The notes below the pieces were generated by a model. The model did no database searches. It had not been told where the DNA came from and worked only from the letters and a program-made list of their open reading frames with translations. DNA of 64,000 nucleotides from positions 62,001 through 126,000 of the forward strand of contig JADJLT010000006.1 in NCBI GenBank assembly GCA_016709965.1, read 5' to 3'. The stretch comes from Betaproteobacteria bacterium. GTDB taxonomy: Bacteria > Pseudomonadota > Gammaproteobacteria > Burkholderiales > Rhodocyclaceae. Below, piece after piece: positions 16,734-24,748 of the stretch; the first letter of the stretch is position 1, and each line of letters opens with the position of its first letter. The position numbers and the translations under genes were made by a program.

Positions 16734-17108
16734 ATGAACAATCCGAATCCAGAAAATCCGCCTGAGAATCCAGTTGCTGTCGTTCAGCCGCCGGATAACC
16801 GTCGACGCCTGCGTGAATTGCTTTCAATCCCCGAGCGTGATCGAACGGATGAGCAGTGGGACGAAATCATCGAGCTGGAAATCCAGCTTGCTCCCGGAAA
16901 CCGAATGTCGAGCAATGAGCCGCTTGGCGGGAATCCCGGACGCAACAATGTCATGTCGCACGGCAAGTCGAGTGGTGGCAATGCTGGCGGTGGCATTGGC
17001 CAGCAGCAAAAGAAAAATCGCCCTCGCACGAATAACAATCGCCGCCCACGTCAAAACAAGCCGCAATCCGGAGGTGGTCAATCCGGTGGTGGCGGTACGC
17101 CTGCCTGA
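16734..17108 (+). CDS. Hypothetical low-complexity protein (Asn/Gly/Arg-rich tail)
   Basis: This 124-residue protein is not recognised. Residues 1-22 are Pro/Asn/Glu-rich. About 23-53 form a predicted amphipathic helix (RRRLRELLSIPERDRTDEQW). From about 60 on it is Gly/Asn/Gln/Arg/Lys-rich (NRPRTNNNRRPRQNKP), like unstructured RNA-binding tails. The start lies 9 bases after the HU terminator T-run and has no visible ribosome site, so either translation is leaderless-like or the true start is internal. It is followed after 40 bases by the UbiH-like gene. Confidence 0.55.
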   Translation: MNNPNPENPPENPVAVVQPPDNRRRLRELLSIPERDRTDEQWDEIIELEIQLAPGNRMSSNEPLGGNPGRNNVMSHGKSSGGNAGGGIGQQQKKNRPRTNNNRRPRQNKPQSGGGQSGGGGTPA

Positions 17109-17148
17109 TTTGCTTGTTTCATTCTCCTGAAGCGGCATAATTGCCGTC

Positions 17149-18312
17149 ATGCAGCAGTTTGATCTAATCATCGTTGGTGGCGGGCTAGCTGGCGCCAGTT
17201 TGGCGCTTGCGTTGCGAGACACGCCGCTTCGTATCGCCCTGGTCGAGAATCAGCCCCCACGTCGTCCAGACGGCTGGGATGCTCGCGTTTACGCAATTAG
17301 CCCAGCCAATGCGAGCTTTCTCGAGTCAATCGGAGCCTGGAGGCATCTGGACGTATCACGCATGGCGCCAATTCGCGCGATGCAGATTTATGGTGATGGC
17401 ACCGGCCAACTGGATTTTTCCGCATTTGAGACCGGCGTTTCGGAGCTGGGCTGGATTCTTGAATCCTCGCAAATGGCTTGTGAATTCTGGGAGAGTGCCA
17501 AGCGCCAGAGTAACTTCACGCTTTTTTGCCCGGCTAGGCCAGAGTCGCTGGAGTTCCGCCAGGATGCTGCTGTCCTCCAGTTGACTGATGGCGTGGTTTT
17601 GTCGGCTAGGCTGCTGGTTGGAGCCGACGGAAGGGACTCATGGGTGCGAGAGGCTGCTGGCCTGACGTCGATCACTACGCCTTACGGTGAAAATGGCGTG
17701 GTCGCCAATTTTTCAGCCGAGAAGCCTCATAACAACACAGCTTTTCAGTGGTTCAGGGATGATGGTGTTCTTGCCTATCTACCGTTGCCTGATAACCGCA
17801 TTTCCATTGTGTGGGCTACGCCAGATGCCAACGCCGATGAGTTGTGTTCGCTTGCTTCTGGCGCGCTGTGTCATCGAGTTGCCGAAGCTGGAGATTTTGC
17901 GCTTGGGCAACTTGAGTTGATTACCGCCCCCGCTGCCTTTCCTTTGCGGCTCATTCGTGTTCCACAGACTGTGGCGCCTCGTTTGGCGCTGGTTGGTGAT
18001 GCGGCACATGGAATCCACCCGCTTTCGGGGCATGGGATTAATCTTGGTTTTCAGGATGCAATGGCGCTCGCGAGTCAATTAGGTGCCACAAAGCCGTGGC
18101 ACGATATCGGTCAATTAAGTTTTTTGCAGCGGTATCAGCGCGCGCGTCGTGAGGAAACATTCTTGATGCAGACGACGACCGATACACTTCGTCGTTTGTT
18201 CAGGGCGTCTTCGCCGGGCTTGCGCCCGATGCGCAACCTAGGGCTGAGTCTCGGCAACCGTATACCGTTAATGAAAAATGCCTTGGTGCGATATGCTCTC
18301 GGCGTCCTATAG
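17149..18312 (+). CDS. UbiH/UbiF/VisC-family FAD-dependent hydroxylase (ubiquinone biosynthesis)
   Basis: This 387-residue flavoprotein monooxygenase has the N-terminal FAD fingerprint IIVGGGLAGASLALAL, the middle GADGRDSWVRE motif (DG fingerprint) and the C-terminal GDAAHGIHPLSGHGINLGF motif that defines the UbiH/Coq6 group. The group adds ring hydroxyls during ubiquinone synthesis. Which ring position it modifies cannot be read from the sequence, so no symbol is given. The next gene starts 9 bases downstream with its own ribosome site, suggesting an operon. Confidence 0.9.
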   Translation: MQQFDLIIVGGGLAGASLALALRDTPLRIALVENQPPRRPDGWDARVYAISPANASFLESIGAWRHLDVSRMAPIRAMQIYGDGTGQLDFSAFETGVSELGWILESSQMACEFWESAKRQSNFTLFCPARPESLEFRQDAAVLQLTDGVVLSARLLVGADGRDSWVREAAGLTSITTPYGENGVVANFSAEKPHNNTAFQWFRDDGVLAYLPLPDNRISIVWATPDANADELCSLASGALCHRVAEAGDFALGQLELITAPAAFPLRLIRVPQTVAPRLALVGDAAHGIHPLSGHGINLGFQDAMALASQLGATKPWHDIGQLSFLQRYQRARREETFLMQTTTDTLRRLFRASSPGLRPMRNLGLSLGNRIPLMKNALVRYALGVL

Positions 18313-18321
18313 GAGAATCGC

Positions 18322-19026
18322 GTGTTGAAGAAATTATTACCCCTCACCCTGCTGGCGGCGTTTTGTCTGAATGCAGTGGCGGATGAAGCTGATATCCGGA
18401 AATCAATGGAATCGAAGCTTGGCACCAAGGTTGAAAGTGTGAACAAGTCCGGCTATCTGGGGCTCTATGAAGTCTATGCCGATGGCAATATTTTCTATAC
18501 TGATGAAAAAATGACGGCGATTCTGGTTGGCGGTCAGCTCATCGATGCCAAAACGATGAAAAACGTTACCGACGAACGAATGAGAAAGCTGACGGCGATC
18601 AAATTCAACGAATTGCCGCTGGATCGTGCCATCAAGCAGGTACGTGGCGATGGCAAGCGCGTCATGGCGACTTTCGAAGACCCCAACTGCGGTTATTGCA
18701 AGCGTCTGGCCAAGGAGCTGCAAAAGCTGGATAACGTGACAATATATACTTTTTTGTTGCCGATCCTTTCAGAGGACTCGGTTCATAAGTCAAAGCAAAT
18801 ATGGTGTTCTTCCGATCGCGCCAAGGCATGGTCTGACTGGATGGTAGATGCCAAGACGCCATCTGGTCGCGAAGATTGTGATGTCAGTGCTGTCACAAAG
18901 AATCAGGAATTTGGCCGTAAATTGAACATTACAGGGACGCCGACTATATTTTTTGCCGATGGTGAGCGTGTTCCTGGTGCCGTGCCTTTGGCTCGCATCG
19001 AGCAAAAGCTGAATCAAGTCCGGTAA
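18322..19026 (+). CDS. dsbC: DsbC/DsbG-family periplasmic disulfide isomerase
   Basis: This 234-residue protein has a signal peptide (MLKKLLPLTLLAAFCLNAVA), a small N-terminal dimerisation domain and a thioredoxin-fold domain. The active-site CGYC lies in FEDPNCGYCKRLAKEL at about residues 117-120, and a cis-proline loop appears in GTPTIFF. CGYC is the DsbC-type active site; the residual Cys pair (about 153 and 173) is also DsbC-like. It starts with GTG, 6 bases after AGGAGA. Cytochrome and Nap maturation nearby may use it, but that is inference. Confidence 0.92.
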   Translation: MLKKLLPLTLLAAFCLNAVADEADIRKSMESKLGTKVESVNKSGYLGLYEVYADGNIFYTDEKMTAILVGGQLIDAKTMKNVTDERMRKLTAIKFNELPLDRAIKQVRGDGKRVMATFEDPNCGYCKRLAKELQKLDNVTIYTFLLPILSEDSVHKSKQIWCSSDRAKAWSDWMVDAKTPSGREDCDVSAVTKNQEFGRKLNITGTPTIFFADGERVPGAVPLARIEQKLNQVR

Positions 19027-19098
19027 GACAGATGATGCTGGACGCTTCCCTCGGCGCCAGTATCTCTACTTTCCAATCCATGAAAATATGATGCTGTA

Positions 19099-21063
19099 AT
19101 GGGTAATTCGTCCAGCCAGCGGATTGCTCGTGTTTTTGCGCCGCGTGTTCGGCTCGTCCTCTTTTTTGCTTTGACTTGGCTGGGCGTGGCGATTTTGCTG
19201 GCCTTTCTACTGAACGAGGGGCGGCGTGAGGCCGAACGAACAGCGCAGTCCGAGGCGCTTGGTATTTCCCGGATGCTTGAGGCAAGGCTGGCTGCAACGA
19301 TTCGGCGAGTTCAAGGCGACCTAAATCATTTGGTGGCAACGCTTCCGCGAGCTGCGTTCAAGCGTGGGATGGTTGGACAATATGGTGAGGCGGTTGTGGG
19401 CGAGCTGGCGCTTTACGGAGGGTATTTTCCTGAGCTTGCTGGCTTTCGTGTCATGGATGCGACAGGTGCTTTCCTCTATGCCTCTAGTCCTGTGCTAGAT
19501 ACGGCGAGTGTTGATGACCGCTCGTATTTATCTGCGCTTTCAGAAAGCGCGAGCCACTCACTGTATTTTGGCCAAGTGGAGATTGAAAGGCGCTCCGGAC
19601 GATCACTGTTACCTGTTTCTATTGCTGTGCGAGATGCTCAGGGTGGTTTGCAGGGGGCTATCGTTGCGTTGCTGGATATTGCTCATCTTGAGCAAGCCTT
19701 TGAAACCACCAATGTTGGGCCGAATGGCGTTATTGCCCTGCGGCGGACTGATGATGCGCGCTTGATTTTTCGCCGACCCTTAAGGCCGGACTTGGTCAAT
19801 CATGCGGTGACGAACAATCCATTGCATATGCGATTGGAGTCAGGAGAACGGCAGGGAACAATTCGTTTTCGGGCGACCATCGATGGCATCGAACGTATTT
19901 ACGCCTTTCAGCGTATCGAGGAGTTCCCTCTTTATGTGGCGGCTGGGCTGGCGACTGCGGACTATCTTGCCGAATGGCGGAAAACGCTGGCGATGGCGGG
20001 TATGTCTGCACTGCTGCTGTTCCTGTCGCTTTCTTTGGTGCTCGTTCGCCTGCTCCGTGCAGAAAAGGACGAGCGGGTGACAGCGGCCAAGCTGGCGGAG
20101 AGCGAAGCCCGCTATCGAATGTTGGCGGAGAATAGTCACGATGTCATCTGGACCCTCGATATAGCTACTCGCTGCTATACCTACGTCAGCCCTTCGATTG
20201 TTGGTATGTGTGGATATCAGCCGGAGGAGGTGGTTGGGCAAGTGCTGGATTCGCGCTTGACCCCGGAATCCGCCGCTCGCATTGCGCGAGATGTTGATCA
20301 GCGTCTGCGAAGAATTGCAGCAGGCGACAAAACGGCCAATGTTCTGGTTAATGAGCTGGAGCAAATCTGCAAAAACGGGCAGGTGATCTCGACTGAGATT
20401 GTTTCGACCTATCTGCTGAACGCTGACGGTGTGGCGCACACGATACTCGGGATCACCCGCAATGTGAGTGAAAGGAAGGCTGCTGAGGCCGCGCTCCATG
20501 AGACGAATCGACAGCTGTATGCCCGCATCGAAGAAATCGGTCGCCTGCAGGTTGCGCTTCAGGAGTTGGCTGTGCGCGATAGTTTGACCGGGCTGTATAA
20601 CCGGCGTTATCTGGATGAAACGCTGGAGCGCGAGGTTTCCCGAGCACGCAGAGAGGGTATTCCCCTATCGTTGGTCATGCTGGATATTGACCATTTCAAG
20701 CGGGTGAACGATACCTATGGTCACCAAGTGGGCGATCAGGCTTTGAAAATGCTGGCGTCGATATTGCTCGCCAATATTCGTGCGGAAGATGTTGCCTGTC
20801 GTTATGGTGGCGAGGAATTTCTCATCCTCTTGCCCAATATGCCGCTGGGCGCTGCCATTCAGCGTGCCGAGGTATGGCGGAGCGCTGTTGAGGAATTGTC
20901 AGTCACGATGGGCGATTTCAACATTACTTTTACCATTTCCCTTGGGGTTGCCGCCTATCCTGAGCATGGCAAGACACCGGACGACCTGACCCGGTGTGCC
21001 GATCAGGCGCTCTATCGCGCCAAGCACGAAGGCCGTAACCAGGTCGCCGTATTTATCGGCTGA
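19099..21063 (+). CDS. Membrane diguanylate cyclase: Cache-PAS-GGDEF
   Basis: This is the second c-di-GMP synthase of the window, 654 residues. A helix at about 18-38 precedes a large periplasmic Cache-type sensor (about 45-290; MDATGAFLYASSP, VDDRSYLSAL, GLQGAIVALLDI). A second helix at about 295-317 leads to a PAS domain (about 330-460, ILGITRNVSERK). The GGDEF domain has CRYGGEEFLIL, with RAED five residues before GGEEF as an intact inhibitory site. It stands alone between dsbC and the mra cluster. The signal sensed is unknown. Confidence 0.93.
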   Translation: MGNSSSQRIARVFAPRVRLVLFFALTWLGVAILLAFLLNEGRREAERTAQSEALGISRMLEARLAATIRRVQGDLNHLVATLPRAAFKRGMVGQYGEAVVGELALYGGYFPELAGFRVMDATGAFLYASSPVLDTASVDDRSYLSALSESASHSLYFGQVEIERRSGRSLLPVSIAVRDAQGGLQGAIVALLDIAHLEQAFETTNVGPNGVIALRRTDDARLIFRRPLRPDLVNHAVTNNPLHMRLESGERQGTIRFRATIDGIERIYAFQRIEEFPLYVAAGLATADYLAEWRKTLAMAGMSALLLFLSLSLVLVRLLRAEKDERVTAAKLAESEARYRMLAENSHDVIWTLDIATRCYTYVSPSIVGMCGYQPEEVVGQVLDSRLTPESAARIARDVDQRLRRIAAGDKTANVLVNELEQICKNGQVISTEIVSTYLLNADGVAHTILGITRNVSERKAAEAALHETNRQLYARIEEIGRLQVALQELAVRDSLTGLYNRRYLDETLEREVSRARREGIPLSLVMLDIDHFKRVNDTYGHQVGDQALKMLASILLANIRAEDVACRYGGEEFLILLPNMPLGAAIQRAEVWRSAVEELSVTMGDFNITFTISLGVAAYPEHGKTPDDLTRCADQALYRAKHEGRNQVAVFIG

Positions 21064-21272
21064 TCCGCCGGCGCCAGTCGGTGCTTGGCGATAGCTGTCG
21101 TTACCACGTCGGCATGCGTGCTGCCGAATTCCCTTCTGTTTTCCCCACTCCTTACAAGTCACTTTAAGTTTCAATGTTCTTGCATTGATTTTTAAGGGAA
21201 AAACTCGTCAAAAATTAGTGAATAAATCGTCCGTAAGTCCTTGTTGCATAAGAAAAAATCGGAATTTCTCTA

Positions 21273-21301
21273 TTGACGCTAAGCACTTGTTGTTCTAAAG
21301 T
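21273..21301 (+). promoter_or_regulatory. Sigma-70 promoter of the mra/dcw cluster
   Basis: TTGACG at 21273-21278 and TAAAGT at 21296-21301 are 17 bases apart. The -10 box abuts the first MraZ repeat, so bound MraZ would block the polymerase. The 200 bases upstream (21064-21272) are AT-rich with no gene visible. Confidence 0.75.
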
Positions 21302-21334
21302 GGGAAAACGTGTCTAAAAGTGGGTAAACGGGGG
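21301..21334 (+). promoter_or_regulatory. MraZ operator
   Basis: A 10-base phased array reads TGGGAAAACG, TGTCTAAAAG, TGGGTAAACG and then GGGG. This matches the known MraZ operator layout of TGGGN repeats at 10-base intervals upstream of mraZ, with the second unit degenerate. It predicts autorepression of the whole cluster. Confidence 0.85.
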
Positions 21335-21343
21335 TGGAGAGGA

Positions 21344-21790
21344 ATGTTTGAGGGCGCAGCTGCACTCAGTCTGGATGCGAAGGGGCGGCTTGCCATACCG
21401 GCAAGACACCGCGAGTCCCTGCTCGCCGCGGCTGAGGGTGGTTTGGTGTTGACTGCGCATCCGCATCGTTGCCTGCTTCTCTATCCTTCACCTGCCTGGC
21501 AGCCCATTCGGGATCAGATCCTGAAGGCGTCAAGCCTCGATCCGCGTGCTGCGTCGATCAAGCGAGTTCTGGTGGGTAATGCACGTACTGAAGAGCCGGA
21601 TTCTGCTGGGCGTATCCTGATTGCACCCGAGCTTCGTGAATACGCTCAATTCCAAAAGACGGTCTATCTGGTTGGCATGGGAACGCACTTCGAGATATGG
21701 AGTGAGGCTGGCTGGAAGCAGCAAAACGATCTGGCTGCGGAGGCGCTGTCTGGCGATCTTCCCCCGGGCTTCGGAGACCTTGTTCTGTGA
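21344..21790 (+). CDS. mraZ: Transcriptional regulator MraZ
   Basis: This 148-residue protein has two AbrB-like repeats with the DxxxR signatures SLDAKGRLAIP at about residue 10 and DSAGRILIAPELR at about 90. MraZ forms ring-shaped oligomers and represses its own division cluster. The ATG at 21344 after GGAGAGG is chosen; an upstream GTG at 21320 would put coding sequence over the operator repeats. The stop overlaps the rsmH GTG start. Confidence 0.96.
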   Translation: MFEGAAALSLDAKGRLAIPARHRESLLAAAEGGLVLTAHPHRCLLLYPSPAWQPIRDQILKASSLDPRAASIKRVLVGNARTEEPDSAGRILIAPELREYAQFQKTVYLVGMGTHFEIWSEAGWKQQNDLAAEALSGDLPPGFGDLVL

Positions 21791-22713
21791 CCGGTGGTGC
21801 CGCCCATGTGACGGTGCTGCTCGAGGAGGCGGTGGGTGCTCTGGCGATTCAAGCCGATGGCATTTACATGGATGCCACCTTCGGGCGGGGTGGCCATAGC
21901 CGCCGAATTCTTGCCAATCTCGGTGAAAAGGGCTGCTTGGTAGCGCTCGACCGTGATCCGCAGGCCATTGTGGCTGGGGCGGAGCTGCATGACTCCCGTT
22001 TTTTGTTGGTGCATCGCGCGTTTGGTGAGCTTGCTGAGGCGGCTGCGGAGGCGGGTGTTGGATCGGTGGATGGGGTTTTGTTTGATGTAGGGGTGTCGTC
22101 GCCGCAAATCGATGACTGGGGGCGCGGCTTCAGCTTTCGCTACGACGCGCCGCTTGACATGCGTATGGATACGACGCAGGGCGAGACGGCGGCCGAGTGG
22201 CTGGCGCAGGCCGAAATAAGAGACATAACGGAGGTCATTAGAAACTATGGCGAAGAACGGTTTGCTTTCCAGATTGCAAAGAAGGTTGTGGCTGCTCGGG
22301 GCGAACAACCAATTGTCACAACAGGTCAGTTCGCGGCCATCGTACGCGAGGCCGTGCGCACCCGTGAGCCAGGGCAGGACCCGGCGACGCGCAGCTTTCA
22401 AGCTCTACGGATTCATATCAATCAAGAACTCCGCCAGCTGGAGGTAGCGCTGCCGCAGGCGCTCGACTTGCTGAAGCCGGGTGGCCGACTGGTGGTGATT
22501 TCCTTCCATTCGCTGGAAGATAGAATCGTCAAGAATTTCATGCGTACGCAATCTGCTGCAGATGATTTGCCCAAGGGCTTGCCTTTGCGTGCAGATCAGT
22601 TGCCGAAGCCGAAGCTGCGCCTGATTGGCAAGATGCTTAAGCCGTCAGCAGCGGAAATTGCGGCGAATCCGCGCGCACGCAGCGCAGTGATGCGCGTGGC
22701 AGAGAAGTTGTAA
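21787..22713 (+). CDS. rsmH: 16S rRNA (cytosine1402-N4)-methyltransferase RsmH
   Basis: RsmH (MraW) methylates C1402 in the ribosomal P site using SAM. The 308 residues include HVTVLLEEAVGAL, the SAM motif DATFGRGGHSRRIL, FDVGVSSPQIDD and the C-terminal ISFHSLEDRIVKNFMR signature. It starts with GTG overlapping the mraZ stop (GTGA). Its stop overlaps the ftsL ATG (TAATG), consistent with coupled translation. Confidence 0.98.
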   Translation: MTGGAAHVTVLLEEAVGALAIQADGIYMDATFGRGGHSRRILANLGEKGCLVALDRDPQAIVAGAELHDSRFLLVHRAFGELAEAAAEAGVGSVDGVLFDVGVSSPQIDDWGRGFSFRYDAPLDMRMDTTQGETAAEWLAQAEIRDITEVIRNYGEERFAFQIAKKVVAARGEQPIVTTGQFAAIVREAVRTREPGQDPATRSFQALRIHINQELRQLEVALPQALDLLKPGGRLVVISFHSLEDRIVKNFMRTQSAADDLPKGLPLRADQLPKPKLRLIGKMLKPSAAEIAANPRARSAVMRVAEKL

Positions 22714-22997
22714 TGCTCCGTTTCAACGTGATCCTCCTTATGGTTGTGGTGATTTGCGCGCTCGGCGTGGTGACCTCGCAGCATCGCGCGCGGAAGTTGT
22801 TTCAGGGGCTGGAAGCCGAGCAGGAGCGGGCGCGTCAGCTGGATGTCGAGTACGGGCAACTGCAGCTTGAGATGTCTACTTGGGCGAATCATCCCCGTAT
22901 TGAAAAAATTGCCCGCGAGCGTTTGCATATGCTGACGCCGGACTCGACCGTTCGTGCGTCGGTGGGTGCTGCCGCGGTACACAAGGGGGTGCGCTGA
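22713..22997 (+). CDS. ftsL: Cell division protein FtsL
   Basis: This 94-residue bitopic membrane protein has an N-terminal helix (about residues 2-20) and a leucine-rich periplasmic coiled coil (about 25-65). FtsL forms the FtsQLB complex that activates septal wall synthesis by FtsWI. Sequence identity in this family is low, so the call rests on size, topology and its fixed place between rsmH and ftsI. Confidence 0.92.
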   Translation: MLRFNVILLMVVVICALGVVTSQHRARKLFQGLEAEQERARQLDVEYGQLQLEMSTWANHPRIEKIARERLHMLTPDSTVRASVGAAAVHKGVR

Positions 22998-24748
22998 TGG
23001 TCGTTCGTCGCCGCCCGCAGCGTGGGCATCGCTTCACCGAAAGCCCCTTGCTTCAGCTTGCTTTGCAGGGCTGGCGCTCGCGCACCGTCGGGTTGTTATT
23101 GATGGCGGCCTTCCTTGCGTTGGTTGGCCGGAGCTTTTATCTGCAGGTGATCAATAACGACTTTCTGCAGCAAAAGGGTGATTCGCGTTATCTGCGCGAC
23201 ATCGAGATTTCTGCGTCGCGCGGCAAGATCGTCGACCGCAACGGTGACATGTTGGCAGTATCCACGCCGATGAAGACGATATGGGCGATTCCGGGTGATG
23301 CGCGGACGATGAGTGCCGAGCAGAAGCGCCAGCTGGCTGCCTTGCTGGACCAGAGTGTGCGCGAACTTGATGGCAAGCTGGCCTCCGACAAGACGTTTAC
23401 GTTCGTCAAGCGCCAGGTTTCACCGGAAAGTGCGGACCGGATTGCGGCCATGAAGTTTCCCGGGATTCACCAGGAAAAAGAATATCGCCGTTTCTATCCA
23501 ACCGGCGACATGACAGCGCACATCGTGGGTTTCACCGGCGTGGATGACAAAGGTCTGGAGGGCGTCGAGTTGGCCTTCCAGAACAGCTTGTTTGGTCATC
23601 CGGGCAGTCGTACCGTGATTCGTGACCGGCGCGGCAGCATTGTCGAGGATGTTGGCGCCACCAAGCCACCGCGGGATGGTAAGGATGTTCATCTGGCGCT
23701 CGACTCCAAGATCCAATACCTGGCTTTCAGTCAGCTCAAATTGGCAGTCGAGGCGAACAAGGCCAAGGCTGGCGGCGCCATTGTTGTCGACGCGCGGACT
23801 GGTGAAATTCTGGCCCTGGCCAATTGGCCAACCTACAACCCGAATAACCGCCAGGGGCTTTCCGGCGCGCAATTGCGCAACCGTGCCATCACCGATACTT
23901 TTGAGCCGGGGTCGGTGATGAAGCCGTTTACCGCGGCGCTGGCGCTGGAAAGAGGAAAGGTCCGTTTTGATACAGTCATCAACTGCGCCCCGGGTCGGAT
24001 GACCATTGGCAGCGCGACGATTTCCGATGCCCATCCGCATGGCGCGCTGACCGTGGCCGAGGTCATCCAGAAATCCTCGAACGTCGGCACCGCCAAGATC
24101 GCCCTCGGCTTTTCGCCGAAGGAAATGTGGGAAATGTTTGACAGCGTCGGCTTTGGCCAGGCGCCGAATCTTGGGTTCCCCGGTGAAGTGAATGGCCGTC
24201 TGCGTCCGTGGAAAAGCTGGCGACCGATCGAGCAGGCGACGATGTCTTACGGTCATGGCATTGCGGTCAGCCTGATGCAGTTGGCTCGCGCTTATACGGT
24301 TTTTGCCCATGACGGCGAATTGATGCCCCTGTCGCTGATCAAGATTGACGATGCCGCGCCGCACGGCGTTCGCGTCTTTTCGCCGGAGACCATCCGGGAG
24401 GTGCGAGCAATGCTTGAGATGGCTGTCCAGCCGGAAGGGACGGCACCCAAGGCGCGCGTGGCCGGCTATCGCGTGGGCGGCAAGACGGGTACGGCCTACA
24501 AGGTCGAGGGTGGGGTATATGCCCGCAAATATGTTGCTTCATTTGTCGGCGTCGCCCCGATCAGTGAACCGCGTCTGATCGTCGCCGTCATGATCGACGA
24601 ACCCTCCGGCGGCGCCCACTACGGTGGCGATGTGGCCGGTCCGGCTTTTTCGCAGATCGTCGGCGGCGCCTTGCGGACGCTGGGTGTGCCGCCGGATGCG
24701 CCGCTGCAGGTGGCTGAGACTGCTTCTGCCGGAAAGGGGAAGCTGTGA
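22997..24748 (+). CDS. ftsI: Septal peptidoglycan transpeptidase FtsI (PBP3)
   Basis: This class B penicillin-binding protein of 583 residues has a single anchor near residue 35, a non-penicillin-binding pedestal and a transpeptidase domain. The catalytic motifs are SVMK (FEPGSVMKPF), SSN (KSSNVGTAK) and KTG (GGKTGTAYKV). It crosslinks septal peptidoglycan together with FtsW. The start overlaps the ftsL stop (TGATG) and the end overlaps the murE start (GTGA). Confidence 0.98.
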   Translation: MVVRRRPQRGHRFTESPLLQLALQGWRSRTVGLLLMAAFLALVGRSFYLQVINNDFLQQKGDSRYLRDIEISASRGKIVDRNGDMLAVSTPMKTIWAIPGDARTMSAEQKRQLAALLDQSVRELDGKLASDKTFTFVKRQVSPESADRIAAMKFPGIHQEKEYRRFYPTGDMTAHIVGFTGVDDKGLEGVELAFQNSLFGHPGSRTVIRDRRGSIVEDVGATKPPRDGKDVHLALDSKIQYLAFSQLKLAVEANKAKAGGAIVVDARTGEILALANWPTYNPNNRQGLSGAQLRNRAITDTFEPGSVMKPFTAALALERGKVRFDTVINCAPGRMTIGSATISDAHPHGALTVAEVIQKSSNVGTAKIALGFSPKEMWEMFDSVGFGQAPNLGFPGEVNGRLRPWKSWRPIEQATMSYGHGIAVSLMQLARAYTVFAHDGELMPLSLIKIDDAAPHGVRVFSPETIREVRAMLEMAVQPEGTAPKARVAGYRVGGKTGTAYKVEGGVYARKYVASFVGVAPISEPRLIVAVMIDEPSGGAHYGGDVAGPAFSQIVGGALRTLGVPPDAPLQVAETASAGKGKL

